From the NCBI RefSeq assembly GCF_000372805.1, contig NZ_KB889930.1:38136-102135 (forward strand): a DNA stretch of 64,000 nucleotides, read 5' to 3'. The notes under the pieces are model-generated. The model had not been told where the DNA came from. It made no database searches and worked only from the letters and a program-made list of their open reading frames with translations. This stretch comes from Marinobacter gelidimuriae (lineage in GTDB: Bacteria > Pseudomonadota > Gammaproteobacteria > Pseudomonadales > Oleiphilaceae). Positions 1 to 9,609 of the stretch are shown piece by piece; the first letter of the stretch is position 1, and each line of letters starts with the position of its first letter. The translations under genes were made by a program, and so were the position numbers.

Positions 1-1149
1 CCATTGCCAGCGGGGCTGGAGAATCTGAGCATTACCGAACGTGAAGCTGGCCCTCCTGGCAGCGACATTAACGTGCGCCTGACCGGCCCGGATGCGACCA
101 ATCTGAAGCGTGCCGCTGAAGAAGTGGTGCAGGCCCTGGCCGTGTTACCGGGGGTGCTGGACGCAGAAGACGATATGCCGTGGGGTCGCGAACAGTTGAT
201 CTATCAGGTCAGCCCTTGGGGCGAAGCCCTGGGCTTGACCACCACCGATTTAGGGCGCCAACTGAGAGCAGCGTTTGATGGCCGCGTAGCGCAAATTTAT
301 CAGGATGGCCGCGATGAAATGGAAGTGCGGGTGCAACTGCCCCGCCATCAGCGCGAGCGCCTGGCGACTCTGTCGCAAGTGACCATTCGGGTGCCAGACG
401 GCCGCTTCGTGCCGCTTTCCCAAGTGGTGTTGCTGGACCACCGCCAGGGCTTCGAAGCCCTGCGCCACGCCGATGGCCAGCTGGCGGTGGAAGTGTCGGC
501 GTCGCTGAACACAGATGTCAGCACTACAAGCGACATCATTGAAAGCCTGGAAGCCGAAGCCTTGCCGGCGATCAGCAGCCGCTTCAACGTGCGCTACAGC
601 TTTGAAGGCCGCTCCGCCGACCAGCGCGAAACCATCGACGATATGAAAACCGGCCTGATCATTGGCTTGGCGCTGATGTATGTGGTGCTGGCCTGGGTGT
701 TTGCGTCCTGGAGCCTGCCGCTGATCGTAATGGCTATTATTCCTTTTGCTCTGGTGGGCGCCATTCTGGGCCACTGGTTGATGGGAATGCAGTTAACGGT
801 ACTGTCGCTGTTTGGGCTATTTGGCCTGTCGGGCATTGTGGTGAACAACGCCATCATACTGGTGTCGTTTTACAATCAGCAGCGGGAAGCAGGGCTGGGC
901 GTTGACGCAGCCCTGAACGAAGCCGTGGTGCAGCGGGTGCGTGCGGTATTGCTGACGTCGCTGACCACTATTGGTGGGCTGTTGCCACTGCTGTTTGAGA
1001 CCTCTTTGCAGGCCCAGTTCCTGATTCCCATGGCGACCTCCATTGCCTTTGGCTTGGGCTTATCCACCTTGCTGGTGCTGTTGGTGATTCCAGCGCTGCT
1101 GTCTTACCTTGATCAACTGAGGGCCTGGTGGGCCAGGGAGCCGGCGTGA
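1..1149 (+). CDS. RND-family efflux pump inner-membrane subunit (C-terminal part, 5' truncated by window)
   Basis: The reading frame is already open at base 1, so the true start lies upstream and only about 382 C-terminal residues are present. The sequence begins in the second periplasmic porter region (GPPGSDINVRLTG) and continues into the last membrane helices: a helix with GLIIGLALMYVVLAWVF, then VVNNAIILVSF and TSLTTIGGLLPLLFE, which are typical of the last half of AcrB/MdtB-type hydrophobe/amphiphile pumps. It would act in the inner membrane, driven by protons, with an adaptor and an outer-membrane channel not in view. The stop overlaps the start of the following ABC ATPase gene, so pump and ABC exporter are probably cotranscribed. 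The substrate cannot be told from this fragment. Confidence 0.9.
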   Translation, partial: PLPAGLENLSITEREAGPPGSDINVRLTGPDATNLKRAAEEVVQALAVLPGVLDAEDDMPWGREQLIYQVSPWGEALGLTTTDLGRQLRAAFDGRVAQIYQDGRDEMEVRVQLPRHQRERLATLSQVTIRVPDGRFVPLSQVVLLDHRQGFEALRHADGQLAVEVSASLNTDVSTTSDIIESLEAEALPAISSRFNVRYSFEGRSADQRETIDDMKTGLIIGLALMYVVLAWVFASWSLPLIVMAIIPFALVGAILGHWLMGMQLTVLSLFGLFGLSGIVVNNAIILVSFYNQQREAGLGVDAALNEAVVQRVRAVLLTSLTTIGGLLPLLFETSLQAQFLIPMATSIAFGLGLSTLLVLLVIPALLSYLDQLRAWWAREPA

Positions 1150-1823
1150 CTGAACCCTTACTGAAAGTACGCGGCCTGGGTAAGCACTTTGCCAGCGCCG
1201 GGCAAACGGTAAATGTGCTGTCTGGGCTTGAGCTGACTTTGGCGCCGGGCGAATCCCTGGCGCTGATGGGCCGCTCCGGCTCTGGCAAAAGCACCCTGTT
1301 GAACATTCTGTGCGGCTTGGAGCAGCCCGACGCCGGCTTTGTGAGCATTGCGGGTGAACACTTTGCGGCAGATTCGAGCGCAAGCGGGCCAAACCAGCAA
1401 CGCTGGGCCATGCTGCGGCGCCAGCGTATTGGCGTGGTGTTTCAGGAAGCTAACTTGATGCCAGCATTGTCGTTGCTGGACAATGTGCGCCTGCGGGCCA
1501 GTCTTGCAGGGCAAAGCGATCAGTATTGCGGCGACTGGCTAAAGCGCCTGGGCATTGGCGGGTTGGCGCAGCGCTACCCGGACCAGGTATCCGGCGGCCA
1601 GCGCCAGCGCGCGGCTTTGGCCATGGTGTTTGCCATGCGCCCGTCACTGATACTGGCAGACGAGCCTACCGGCAGTCTGGACGCCCGCACCGCCCTTGAG
1701 GTGGCAGGTGAACTGTTTTACCAGCAAGCCGCCAGCGGCTGCGCGCTGGTGCTTGCCACCCACGATTCGGCATTGGCCGCGCGCTGTGGCCAACGCCTGG
1801 ACCTCGCTCAACTGGGGGCTTAG
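1146..1823 (+). CDS. ABC transporter ATP-binding protein, LolD/AttE-like
   Basis: ATPase of about 225 residues with Walker A GRSGSGKST, signature SGGQRQR and Walker B LILADEPTGSLD, followed by the switch histidine (ATHD). This composition matches the LolD/MacB ATPase family that partners FtsX-fold permeases. The GTG at 1146 is preferred over the GTG at 1128: it overlaps the stop of the RND gene (GTGA) and has an AGGGAG ribosome site just upstream. The following genes are an FtsX-type permease and an AttH-like lipoprotein, so it is best read as the AttE component of an AttEFGH-like exporter. With its permease broken, the ATPase may have no working partner. Confidence 0.88.
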   Translation: MTEPLLKVRGLGKHFASAGQTVNVLSGLELTLAPGESLALMGRSGSGKSTLLNILCGLEQPDAGFVSIAGEHFAADSSASGPNQQRWAMLRRQRIGVVFQEANLMPALSLLDNVRLRASLAGQSDQYCGDWLKRLGIGGLAQRYPDQVSGGQRQRAALAMVFAMRPSLILADEPTGSLDARTALEVAGELFYQQAASGCALVLATHDSALAARCGQRLDLAQLGA

Positions 1824-1828
1824 CTTCC

Positions 1829-3743
1829 ATGTCCCTGATTCCAAAGTCCCTGATTCCAGCGTCCCAGTTTTCAAACCTTTTCTCTGCCCTGTTCAGCCAT
1901 TATCGCCGCCACCCGCTGCAACTGCTGGCATTGGCGTTGATGATTATGCTGGCCACCATGTTGTGGGCCGGCGTGAACCACCTGACGACTCAGGCGCGAG
2001 CCAGTCTGGGCCAGAGCGAGCAGGCCGTGGCCGCACGCAGTCAGGTAGAGCGCGTTGATGGCCAGGCGCTGGCGGTAGCTGATTTTGTAACTCTGCGCCG
2101 CGCCGGCCTGTGCGTAATACCCTGGCTGGAAGTAGAGCGCCCGGGGCAGGCCGGTCGGCTGGTGGGTATAGACCCGCTGGCCGCTGATTGCTTTGCGCAA
2201 ACCGCCCCTGCCGCCGGCAATAACAGCCCTGAACTAATAGACAGCCCTGAGCCATCAAAAAAATCTGAGCCGGCCTGGACCCCGACGCTAAACGGTGAGC
2301 CCTTTATCGACATCAGCGAAGCCGCCGCGCTGGCGCAAAACGTCGCCTCGCGTAACGTAAGGTTTAGCCTGTTAATCGTGCCGCCCGAGCCGGCATCCGC
2401 TTTGCTCGCAGATTATCGGATGACGGGTTTCTCATTAGGCCCGGACACCGGCGAGTTGGGCGACAGCTTTCTGCTGAATCTGGACGCTCTGGGATTTTTG
2501 GTGCTGTTGATTACGGCCTTGCTGCTGCGCAGCGTGTACCAATTGGGCATGGCCCAGCGCCGTGACAGCTTTGCCCTGCTGCAGCGGTTTGGCGTTATGC
2601 CGTCAGCCATTAACCGGGTATTACTGGTCGAAATTCTGCTGCTGGCGCTGCTGAGCGTGGTGCCGGGTGTGTGGCTTGGGCGCCTTCTGGCGGGCACTGT
2701 GGGCGGTGGTTTTGGTCAGGCTTTGGACAGCCTTTTCGATACGCCGCTGTACGCCGGCCAGTCAGAAAACTGGCTGACGCCGATAGTGACCATGATGGCC
2801 ATCGTGCTGGCGGTGTGCCTGGCGCAGAACGTGCGGGCGCTGCTGCTGCGCATGGCGGCCGTGTGGCCGTTTGCTCTACCGGCGAAGCTTTTGACTGGGT
2901 TTGGATTTGGAATGAGGCCGTGGCCTTGGTTGGCGATGCCTTTGGCTGCGGCAGGCCGCCGGTGACCAGCCCTGGCAGGGTTTTGCCGCAGGTGAAGGCG
3001 TTATGGTGAACGAGCAGCTGGCGCGTCGTTACCCGCTGGCGGTAGGAGATCCCCTGGTGCTGACATTGGCGGACACCCGGCTTGAACTGCCGGTGCTGGC
3101 GATTTATGCGGATTATGGCCGCCCGGCCGGGGAAGTGTTGATCAATCTTGAACTCTTGCCGGACGAGTTTGTGCCGGCGTTTGAAAGTTTTTCGATCAGC
3201 CCAGGCGCAAGCGACATTACGATGATAACCGATGGCCTTCAACGGCTGTGGCAGGTAAAAAGCGTGCGGGTGCGTGATAACAAGCGAATCCGCGAGTTGG
3301 CCGATGCGGTGTTTGACCAGACGTTTTTGCTGACCCGCGCCATGACCTTTGTCACTCTGGTGCTGGCGGCGGTTGCCTTACTGATTATGGGCTGGGTGTT
3401 TTTCAGCACCCGGGCCTGGTATTTCCGCTTGCTTCAGGTGTGGGGACTCACCAGGCGCCAGGTTCTGGCGCAGCTGGGCCGGCTGGCGCTTACTCTGACC
3501 CTGTCGATTACCCTGTTGGCATTGCCCCTGGGCGTTTGGTTGACCTGGGTTCTGGTGCACCGAATTAATCCATTGGCCTTTGGCTGGTCATTACCCATGG
3601 CGATCTATCCCGGGTTCTGGCTTCAGCTGGGGGTTGTGAGTGTGTTGATCGGGCTCAGCATTACGCTGCTGATGCGTAGCCAGCTCGGCGGTAGCGGCCC
3701 AAAACCGGTTTCCGCCGCCAGCCTGCGGGGTGATGAACGATGA
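1829..3743 (+). pseudogene. FtsX-like ABC permease (AttF/AttG-like), disrupted
   Basis: Two consecutive frames together look like one large FtsX/DUF214 permease. The first (1829-2965) has an N-terminal membrane helix (LLALALMIMLATMLWAGV), a periplasmic domain and three more helices, ending near VWPFALP. The second (to 3743) begins in frame with LRQAAGDQPWQGF at about 2940 and holds the second periplasmic domain and last helices. Between about 2880 and 2945 the frame changes, and a third frame briefly gives plausible protein (FDWVWIWNEAV), which suggests a deletion with frameshifts rather than one base error. The total is about 640 residues, against roughly 800 for intact relatives (recalled family size). 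The start region carries a 13-bp direct repeat (1831-1843 and 1846-1858). Confidence 0.75.
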
Positions 3744-4864
3744 TAAAAACTCAAAAATGGCCCACAGGCCTGTATCAGACAGCCGCGAGTGTTTTGCTGC
3801 TGTTCGCCACCGTGCTGGTGGCCGGGTGTTCGCAAGAGCCAGATACGGGTGGTTTCGCCGGCTTGGCGCAGGCCGTCGATAGCGGTCAAAGTGAAGCCTT
3901 CTTGCAGCTTGGGCCGGGGGATCGGTTGCATTTTCCCGATGACTGGGGCCAGCATCCGCAACATCGCATTGAATGGTGGTATTTAACGGCCAATCTGAAA
4001 ACCGCAGACGGCGAGCCGGTGGGCGTACAGTGGACCCAGTTTCGCCAGGCTATTGAGCCGCGCCCTGCGTCAGAAGAGCCGCCGGCAGCAGAACTGTGGC
4101 CGTTGCAGGCAGCCTGGATGGCCCACGCGGCGGTCAGTCTTGAAGGTGAACACAGGTTTGCCGAAAAATTCGCCCGCGGCGACATTGGCCAGGCCGGAGC
4201 TGTGGCAAACCCGCTAGATGTCTGGCTTGATGACTGGCAGCTGACCCAACAGCCTGACGGCGCCTTTCGCCTGCAGGTGAATACGCCCGAGTGGGGCTAC
4301 GATCTGTTATTGCGAGTTCAGGGCGAGCCGGTGGCCCATGGCGATCAGGGCTTCAGCGCGAAGTCCGCAAGCGGCGAGGGCTCAATGTATTTTAGCCTGG
4401 TCGACATCGCCATCAGCGGTGATCTGACCCTCAAGGGCGAAACCCAAACGGTGACTGGCAGGGGCTGGTTTGATCGGGAGTGGAGCAGCCAGTTTCTGAA
4501 AGCCGGGCAGCAGGGCTGGGATTGGTTTGCTCTGCACCTGGATTCTGGCGATAAGGTAATGGCGTTTCAGTTACGGCAGCAGAACGGTGGGTTTCTGTCG
4601 GGCACCTGGATTCCAGAGTCCGGCGAGCCGGTGGCATTGCCGCCTGATGCGCTCAGCCTGACACCGCTGGGTTTCAGTGGTGCTACGCCCAATCTATGGC
4701 GCCTGCAGATACCGCAATATCAAGTGGATATCAACTTGGCGGCGCCCTCTGGCCGCTATATCAACAATGGGCTCTTTCTCTATTGGGAAAGCCCGGTGAG
4801 CGTTTCTGGCAGCCACAGTGGTGAAGGGTATATGGAGCTGACCGGGTACGGCGGTGCGCCGTGA
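3740..4864 (+). CDS. AttH-like secreted lipocalin-type hydrolase, lipoprotein (COG5621-like)
   Basis: A 374-residue protein with a lipoprotein signal peptide: a hydrophobic stretch followed by LVAGCSQ, where Cys is the acylated residue. The mature part has features of the AttH / carotenoid 1,2-hydratase-like fold: HRIEWWYLTANL near the start, MYFSLVDIAISGDL in the middle and GRGWFDREWSSQF, then a C-terminal lipocalin-like half. The ATG overlaps the permease stop (ATGA), so translation is coupled. The family regularly occurs with LolD-like ATPases and FtsX permeases. The enzymatic reaction is not established, and the name hydrolase is conventional. Confidence 0.85.
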   Translation: MIKTQKWPTGLYQTAASVLLLFATVLVAGCSQEPDTGGFAGLAQAVDSGQSEAFLQLGPGDRLHFPDDWGQHPQHRIEWWYLTANLKTADGEPVGVQWTQFRQAIEPRPASEEPPAAELWPLQAAWMAHAAVSLEGEHRFAEKFARGDIGQAGAVANPLDVWLDDWQLTQQPDGAFRLQVNTPEWGYDLLLRVQGEPVAHGDQGFSAKSASGEGSMYFSLVDIAISGDLTLKGETQTVTGRGWFDREWSSQFLKAGQQGWDWFALHLDSGDKVMAFQLRQQNGGFLSGTWIPESGEPVALPPDALSLTPLGFSGATPNLWRLQIPQYQVDINLAAPSGRYINNGLFLYWESPVSVSGSHSGEGYMELTGYGGAP

Positions 4865-4873
4865 TTGGCCTTG

Positions 4874-5272
4874 TCAACCTGCGTCTTGCAGTTCTTTCCA
4901 TGCGGCATAACGGTGCAGGTCTGACTCCACCAGTTTCAGGCATAAGGCAACTACGCCCACATCATCCACAAAGCCGATGGACAGAATAAGGTCTGGAATC
5001 AGGTCCAGTGGGTTTAATACGTAAACCAATGCGCCAACAATGGCGGCGATGCTTTTCCACGGTATGCTGCGATAACGACCATTATAGTAGTCTCGCACCA
5101 ATGAAAACATCAGTTTTATGTCTGTCGTGAACCGGTCGAGCTTACCACTGTTTTTGACCTTTTCCTCTACCGCTTGCTGCTTTTCTAACAGGCGCTGAAG
5201 ATCCGCTTGTTTGACCTTGTCAGACTCCGATTCCAGCTGCCTGCGGGCGGTGCGTTCACTGATAAATGCCAT
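4874..5272 (-). CDS. YkvA-family membrane protein (DUF1232)
   Basis: A 132-residue protein with a charged, helical N-terminal half and the DUF1232 core near the C-terminus: ALVYVLNPLDLIPDLILSIGFVDDVGVV, where the NPxDLIPD motif is diagnostic. One or two membrane-associated helices are expected. The function of the family is not firmly known. The gene converges on the AttH gene with a 9-base gap, and a GGGA ribosome site precedes the ATG. Confidence 0.88.
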   Translation of the reverse strand: MAFISERTARRQLESESDKVKQADLQRLLEKQQAVEEKVKNSGKLDRFTTDIKLMFSLVRDYYNGRYRSIPWKSIAAIVGALVYVLNPLDLIPDLILSIGFVDDVGVVALCLKLVESDLHRYAAWKELQDAG

Positions 5273-5299
5273 AGCGTGTCCCGGTTGAAGGCCGATGGG

Positions 5300-5593
5300 T
5301 CAGGGAAGCGGCCAGTCAGCCGCATCAACGGTGTGTAGGCCCACGGGCTGCTCGGCGTGGCCGTTCCAGCGGTCAATAAAGGTACCGTTGGGGTCGTATT
5401 GCTGGGCTTGCTTGTCCAGATTGAGCCGCCGCAGGCCGCGGGGATCGGCGCCCACGCCCGCCAGATACTGCCAGTTCCCGTAATTGCTGGCTACAACGTA
5501 AACGCACAGCAGCATGTCCGACTTGGACGCTGCCAGCAAGGCGGCGTTGTCGTGTAAGCGAAGATCTCTGGTAAACCAGTAAAGCGTGCGCAA
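5300..5593 (-). pseudogene. DASH-type cryptochrome/photolyase remnant: N-terminus fused in frame to C-terminus
   Basis: The 97-residue frame (TTG start) begins like a photolyase ([20 protein letters not shown], then a short strand) and passes directly into the C-terminal CRY-DASH signature [17 protein letters not shown], followed by [10 protein letters not shown] and a terminal WPLP. Intact CRY-DASH proteins are about 430-490 residues (family knowledge), so most of the antenna and the FAD-binding domain are missing, yet the frame is kept. It cannot bind FAD as a normal photolyase. It sits downstream of an oxidoreductase gene in the same direction, with a 120-base gap. It could be a plain pseudogene or, less likely, an expressed miniature. 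Confidence 0.8.
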
Positions 5594-5712
5594 CGTAAAT
5601 TTCTCATTAAGCCCCGTATGGTTATAACACTACGCTTCTGCGGGTTAAAAGGATTATCCACAAGGGCTTTGTGAGGGGTCGCGCCCGGAACTTCACCAGC
5701 TCGAAAGCGGGT

Positions 5713-6462
5713 TTACATCTCTTGAGCCGTAGGGCGCAGGATGATCTCGTTGATATCTACGTCATGGGGTTGCTCAATCGCGTAGACAATGGCGCGGGCA
5801 ACCGAATCGGCGCTGATCGCGACCTTGTAAAGATCTTCCGCTGCCTTGGCTGCATCGGGGTCGGTAATAGTGCTGGTCAGCTCGGTGGCTACTGCACCCG
5901 GTGAAATGTTGGTGCTGCGAATCTCGTCACCGGCTTCCATGCGCAAGCCTTCAGACAGGGCTTTGACTGCGTATTTGGTCGCGCAGTAAACCGCACCGCC
6001 CGGGAATACTTTGTGCCCGGCTACCGAGGACAAGTTGATCACGTGTCCGCTGTGTTGCTCGCGCATGGTGGGCAGCACGGCCGCAATACCATACAAGACG
6101 CCCTTGATATTGACGTCTATCATCTGTTCCCACTCGTCTACCTTCAGGGCGTCCAGCGGCGCCAGGGGCATAAGGCCAGCGTTGTTGATCAGAACATCAA
6201 TACGGCCAAATTTCTTTTTGGTTGCTGCAGCCAAGCTTTCGACCTGTTTGCGATCGGTAACATCGGTGACCTGCCACAAAGCTTCTGCACCTTTTGCTTC
6301 CAGCTCTTCGGCCAAAGACTTCAGACGGTCTTCCCTGCGGGCTGCCAGTACCAGTTTGGCACCACGGTCGGCCAGGTGGCGGGCGGTGGACTCGCCCAAA
6401 CCGCTGCTGGCGCCTGTGATGATGACAATCTTGCCATTAATCGGATCGTTCGTGTTGCTCAT
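5713..6462 (-). CDS. Short-chain dehydrogenase/reductase (classical SDR, probably NADP-dependent)
   Basis: A 249-residue protein with the full set of classical SDR motifs: cofactor site TGASSGLG at about residues 16-23, an AARR segment consistent with NADP binding, structural NNAG, catalytic Ser in NLSSVAG, and the catalytic YCATK pair. It is close to the YdfG/clavaldehyde dehydrogenase-like group that reduces carbonyls, but the substrate cannot be assigned. An AGGAG ribosome site lies upstream of the ATG. It follows nemA on the same strand with a 33-base gap, which suggests one operon and a role with reactive carbonyls. Confidence 0.9.
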   Translation of the reverse strand: MSNTNDPINGKIVIITGASSGLGESTARHLADRGAKLVLAARREDRLKSLAEELEAKGAEALWQVTDVTDRKQVESLAAATKKKFGRIDVLINNAGLMPLAPLDALKVDEWEQMIDVNIKGVLYGIAAVLPTMREQHSGHVINLSSVAGHKVFPGGAVYCATKYAVKALSEGLRMEAGDEIRSTNISPGAVATELTSTITDPDAAKAAEDLYKVAISADSVARAIVYAIEQPHDVDINEIILRPTAQEM

Positions 6463-6478
6463 AGTTTTTCTCCTGTTT

Positions 6479-6498
6479 TGATCAGAAAATTCTGATCA
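6479..6498. promoter_or_regulatory. 20-bp inverted repeat overlapping the nemA stop codon
   Basis: TGATCAGAAAATTCTGATCA has perfect 9-base arms around AA. It covers the nemA stop codon and sits about 17 bases upstream of the following dehydrogenase start. It could be an operator for internal control of the second gene or an mRNA hairpin between the cistrons. No T-tract follows, so it is not a clear terminator. Confidence 0.4.
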
Positions 6499-7623
6499 GG
6501 CACTAATATTGAGTTCTTGCAGTGTTGGGTAATCGGTATAGCCGTGCTCATCGCCACCGTAGAATGTGCTGTCATCCCAGCCGTTGAGCGGGGCATTCTG
6601 GCGTAATCGCTCGGGCAGGTCCGGGTTGGCAATAAACGGGCGGCCGAAGGTCACCAGGTCGCAACGGCCTTCGCTGATGCGCGTGCGGGCTTCTTCGGCT
6701 GTGTAGGCGCCGTTGGCGATGTAGGTGCCTTTATAAACAGCTCGAATCGCGTCGATGATGTCTTCCGGGCGACCGCTGGCGTGATTACCCTGAAATGAGT
6801 CTTCTACCACCTCAAGATAAGCGATCCCCAAGTCGTTCAGGTGTTTGGCAAAGGCCGTAAAGGTTTCGATGGGGTTGTCATCGTGCATGCCGTTAAAGCT
6901 GCCGGTCGGGCCAACACGAACACCCACTTTGTCTTTGCCCCACACATCGATGACGGCTTCAATCACCATTAGCGGCAGGCGCAGGCGATTTTCCAAAGAG
7001 CCACCGTATGCGTCGGTGCGGTGGTTGCTGCCGCTTTTTATGAATTGCTCCAACAGATAACCATTGGCGGCGTGAACCTCAACGCCGTCAAACCCTGCCT
7101 TTTGCGCGTTCAGTGCGCCCTGGCGATACTGCTCGACAATGCCGGCCATCTCGTGGGTTTCCAGCGCCCGTGGCTCAAGCACATCCACCATGCCGGAATC
7201 GGCACTGATATACGTTTTGGCGCCTTCAGGCTTGATGGCAGAAGGTGCGACCGGTAACTGACCATTCGGTTGTAGTTCGGGGCGGGAGATGCGACCTACA
7301 TGCCACAGCTGCATGTGGATACGACCGTCGGCCAGGTGCACCGCGTCGGTTATCTTTTTCCAGCCATCAATCTGTTCCTGAGAATGAATTCCCGGCGTGA
7401 AGGCGTAGCCCTTGCCTTGGGGAGAAATCTGAGTGGCTTCACTCAGGATCAGCCCAGCACTCGCTCGCTGCTGGTAATACTGCGTGTTCATGTCGTTCGG
7501 AACATCGCCCGGTTGGCTCGCACGTGAACGGGTTAGCGGTGACATCAAAACCCGGTTGGGCAATGTAAGGTTGCCCATAGTCAATGGCTGAAACAGCGGA
7601 TCATTCAGTTGTTGGTTGCTCAT
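6496..7623 (-). CDS. nemA: N-ethylmaleimide reductase-like Old Yellow Enzyme
   Basis: An FMN-dependent alkene reductase of 375 residues using the ATG at 7623, which has an AAGAG site eight bases upstream. A longer start at 7650 would have no site of its own. Family marks: LTMGNLTLPNRVLMSPLTRSRA at the N-terminus, QLWHVGR, the substrate-binding HAANGYLLEQF (His/Asn pair), YGGSLENRLR, and the FMN phosphate-binding end region TFGRPFIANPDL. It should reduce activated double bonds and nitro compounds using NAD(P)H in the cytosol. It is transcribed just downstream of the nemR-like repressor gene, with an operator-like dyad between, and leads into a dehydrogenase gene. Confidence 0.93.
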   Translation of the reverse strand: MSNQQLNDPLFQPLTMGNLTLPNRVLMSPLTRSRASQPGDVPNDMNTQYYQQRASAGLILSEATQISPQGKGYAFTPGIHSQEQIDGWKKITDAVHLADGRIHMQLWHVGRISRPELQPNGQLPVAPSAIKPEGAKTYISADSGMVDVLEPRALETHEMAGIVEQYRQGALNAQKAGFDGVEVHAANGYLLEQFIKSGSNHRTDAYGGSLENRLRLPLMVIEAVIDVWGKDKVGVRVGPTGSFNGMHDDNPIETFTAFAKHLNDLGIAYLEVVEDSFQGNHASGRPEDIIDAIRAVYKGTYIANGAYTAEEARTRISEGRCDLVTFGRPFIANPDLPERLRQNAPLNGWDDSTFYGGDEHGYTDYPTLQELNISA

Positions 7624-7657
7624 AAAATATACTCTTGTCAGGTTAACCAATATTAAT

Positions 7658-7669
7658 TAGACCAGTCTA
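7658..7669. promoter_or_regulatory. Putative NemR operator upstream of nemA
   Basis: TAGACCAGTCTA: arms TAGAC/GTCTA with a two-base centre, between the nemR stop and the nemA start. The same arms appear with a five-base centre upstream of nemR (8291-8305). TAGACC-type dyads are known NemR sites in Escherichia coli. Assignment is by position and similarity. Confidence 0.5.
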
Positions 7670-7691
7670 CTATCGGATGTCCCAAAAAAAA

Positions 7692-8279
7692 TCAGCCAAT
7701 GCCGAGGCACTGGGTGAAAAATACGCGAACAAATCGTTCCATCGGCTCTGTCGATTTCACAACTTTGGATCTCAGAATCGCGCCTTCCCAGCCAGACAGC
7801 AAAACACGGGCAGCATCTGAAGGATCAATGCTCGCATCAATGTCACCGGCAGTTTGCGCTTCGGCAATGCAGCGTTCAAAACGCTTTTCCCAAGCGCAGA
7901 ACACCTTGTCCAGTCGAACACGGAATATCTCGTCTTGCCCCGCAAGCTCCTGTCCCAGATTGCCAATAAGGCAACCACGGGTGCAGTCGCAACTCGTCAT
8001 GTTGTCAAAGCCGGTATCAAAGTAGGCACGCAGGCGGTCAACGCAGGAACGACTACTGTCGTTGAGAATCTGGTCTAGCTTTTCATCGTATTCCTCGGCG
8101 AAGGTGTCAATGATCGCAAGGCCGAAGTCATTTTTACTGCTAAAATAGTGATAGAACGAGCCTTTCGGCACGCCAGCAACCGTCAGGATGCCATTGATGC
8201 CGGTCGCACCAAAGCCCTTGGTGCCGATAAGGTCAGCGCCGGTTTGAATAATAAGATTGCGTGTGTCGTTCGTCGTCAT
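7692..8279 (-). CDS. nemR: NemR-like TetR-family repressor
   Basis: A 195-residue TetR regulator. The N-terminal helix-turn-helix spans about residues 8-50 (GADLIGTKGFGATGINGILTVAGVPKGSFYHYFSSKNDFG). The ligand domain carries a conserved cysteine cluster, SCDCTRGCLIGNLGQE, near residues 95-110, the region that holds the redox-sensing cysteine of NemR. It is expected to leave DNA when cysteines are modified by electrophiles, quinones or hypochlorite. It lies directly upstream of nemA and divergent from frmA. The ribosome site is weak. Confidence 0.85.
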   Translation of the reverse strand: MTTNDTRNLIIQTGADLIGTKGFGATGINGILTVAGVPKGSFYHYFSSKNDFGLAIIDTFAEEYDEKLDQILNDSSRSCVDRLRAYFDTGFDNMTSCDCTRGCLIGNLGQELAGQDEIFRVRLDKVFCAWEKRFERCIAEAQTAGDIDASIDPSDAARVLLSGWEGAILRSKVVKSTEPMERFVRVFFTQCLGIG

Positions 8280-8290
8280 GGCATCTATAC

Positions 8291-8305
8291 TAGACCGGTC
8301 GTCTA
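8291..8305. promoter_or_regulatory. Putative NemR operator in the nemR-frmA divergent region
   Basis: TAGACCGGTCGTCTA: arms TAGAC/GTCTA spaced by five bases, with an inner GACCGGTC dyad. It lies 12 bases upstream of the nemR start and about 90 bases upstream of frmA, so a bound repressor could control nemR and possibly frmA. Confidence 0.5.
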
Positions 8306-8342
8306 TAATCCGTCAAACTCTCAGTATCCGGAATAACCGTAA

Positions 8343-9506
<1,164 letters not shown>

Positions 9507-9522
9507 GCTTCTTCTCAGGACC

Positions 9523-9591
9523 GGGGACAGATTTGAAATCTGTCCCCAAGGCCAAGAAGCAGGATAGGGGACAGACTTTAAGTCTGTCCCC
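9523..9591. repeat. Pair of 25-bp GGGGACAGA palindromes (REP-like)
   Basis: Two near-identical palindromes at 9523-9547 and 9567-9591, each with arms beginning GGGGACAGA and ending TCTGTCCCC. The cores differ (TTTGAAA versus CTTTAAG). A further half-copy, TTTGTCCCCGGTC, lies at about 9599-9611 and touches the stop codon of the opposing gene. A third full copy is at 25968-25992. They sit between convergent genes and can form strong hairpins, so they may also end transcription. Such repeats resemble REP elements mobilised by RAYT-type transposases; none is encoded here. Confidence 0.8.
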
Positions 9592-9609
9592 GGTCAAGTT
9601 TGTCCCCGG

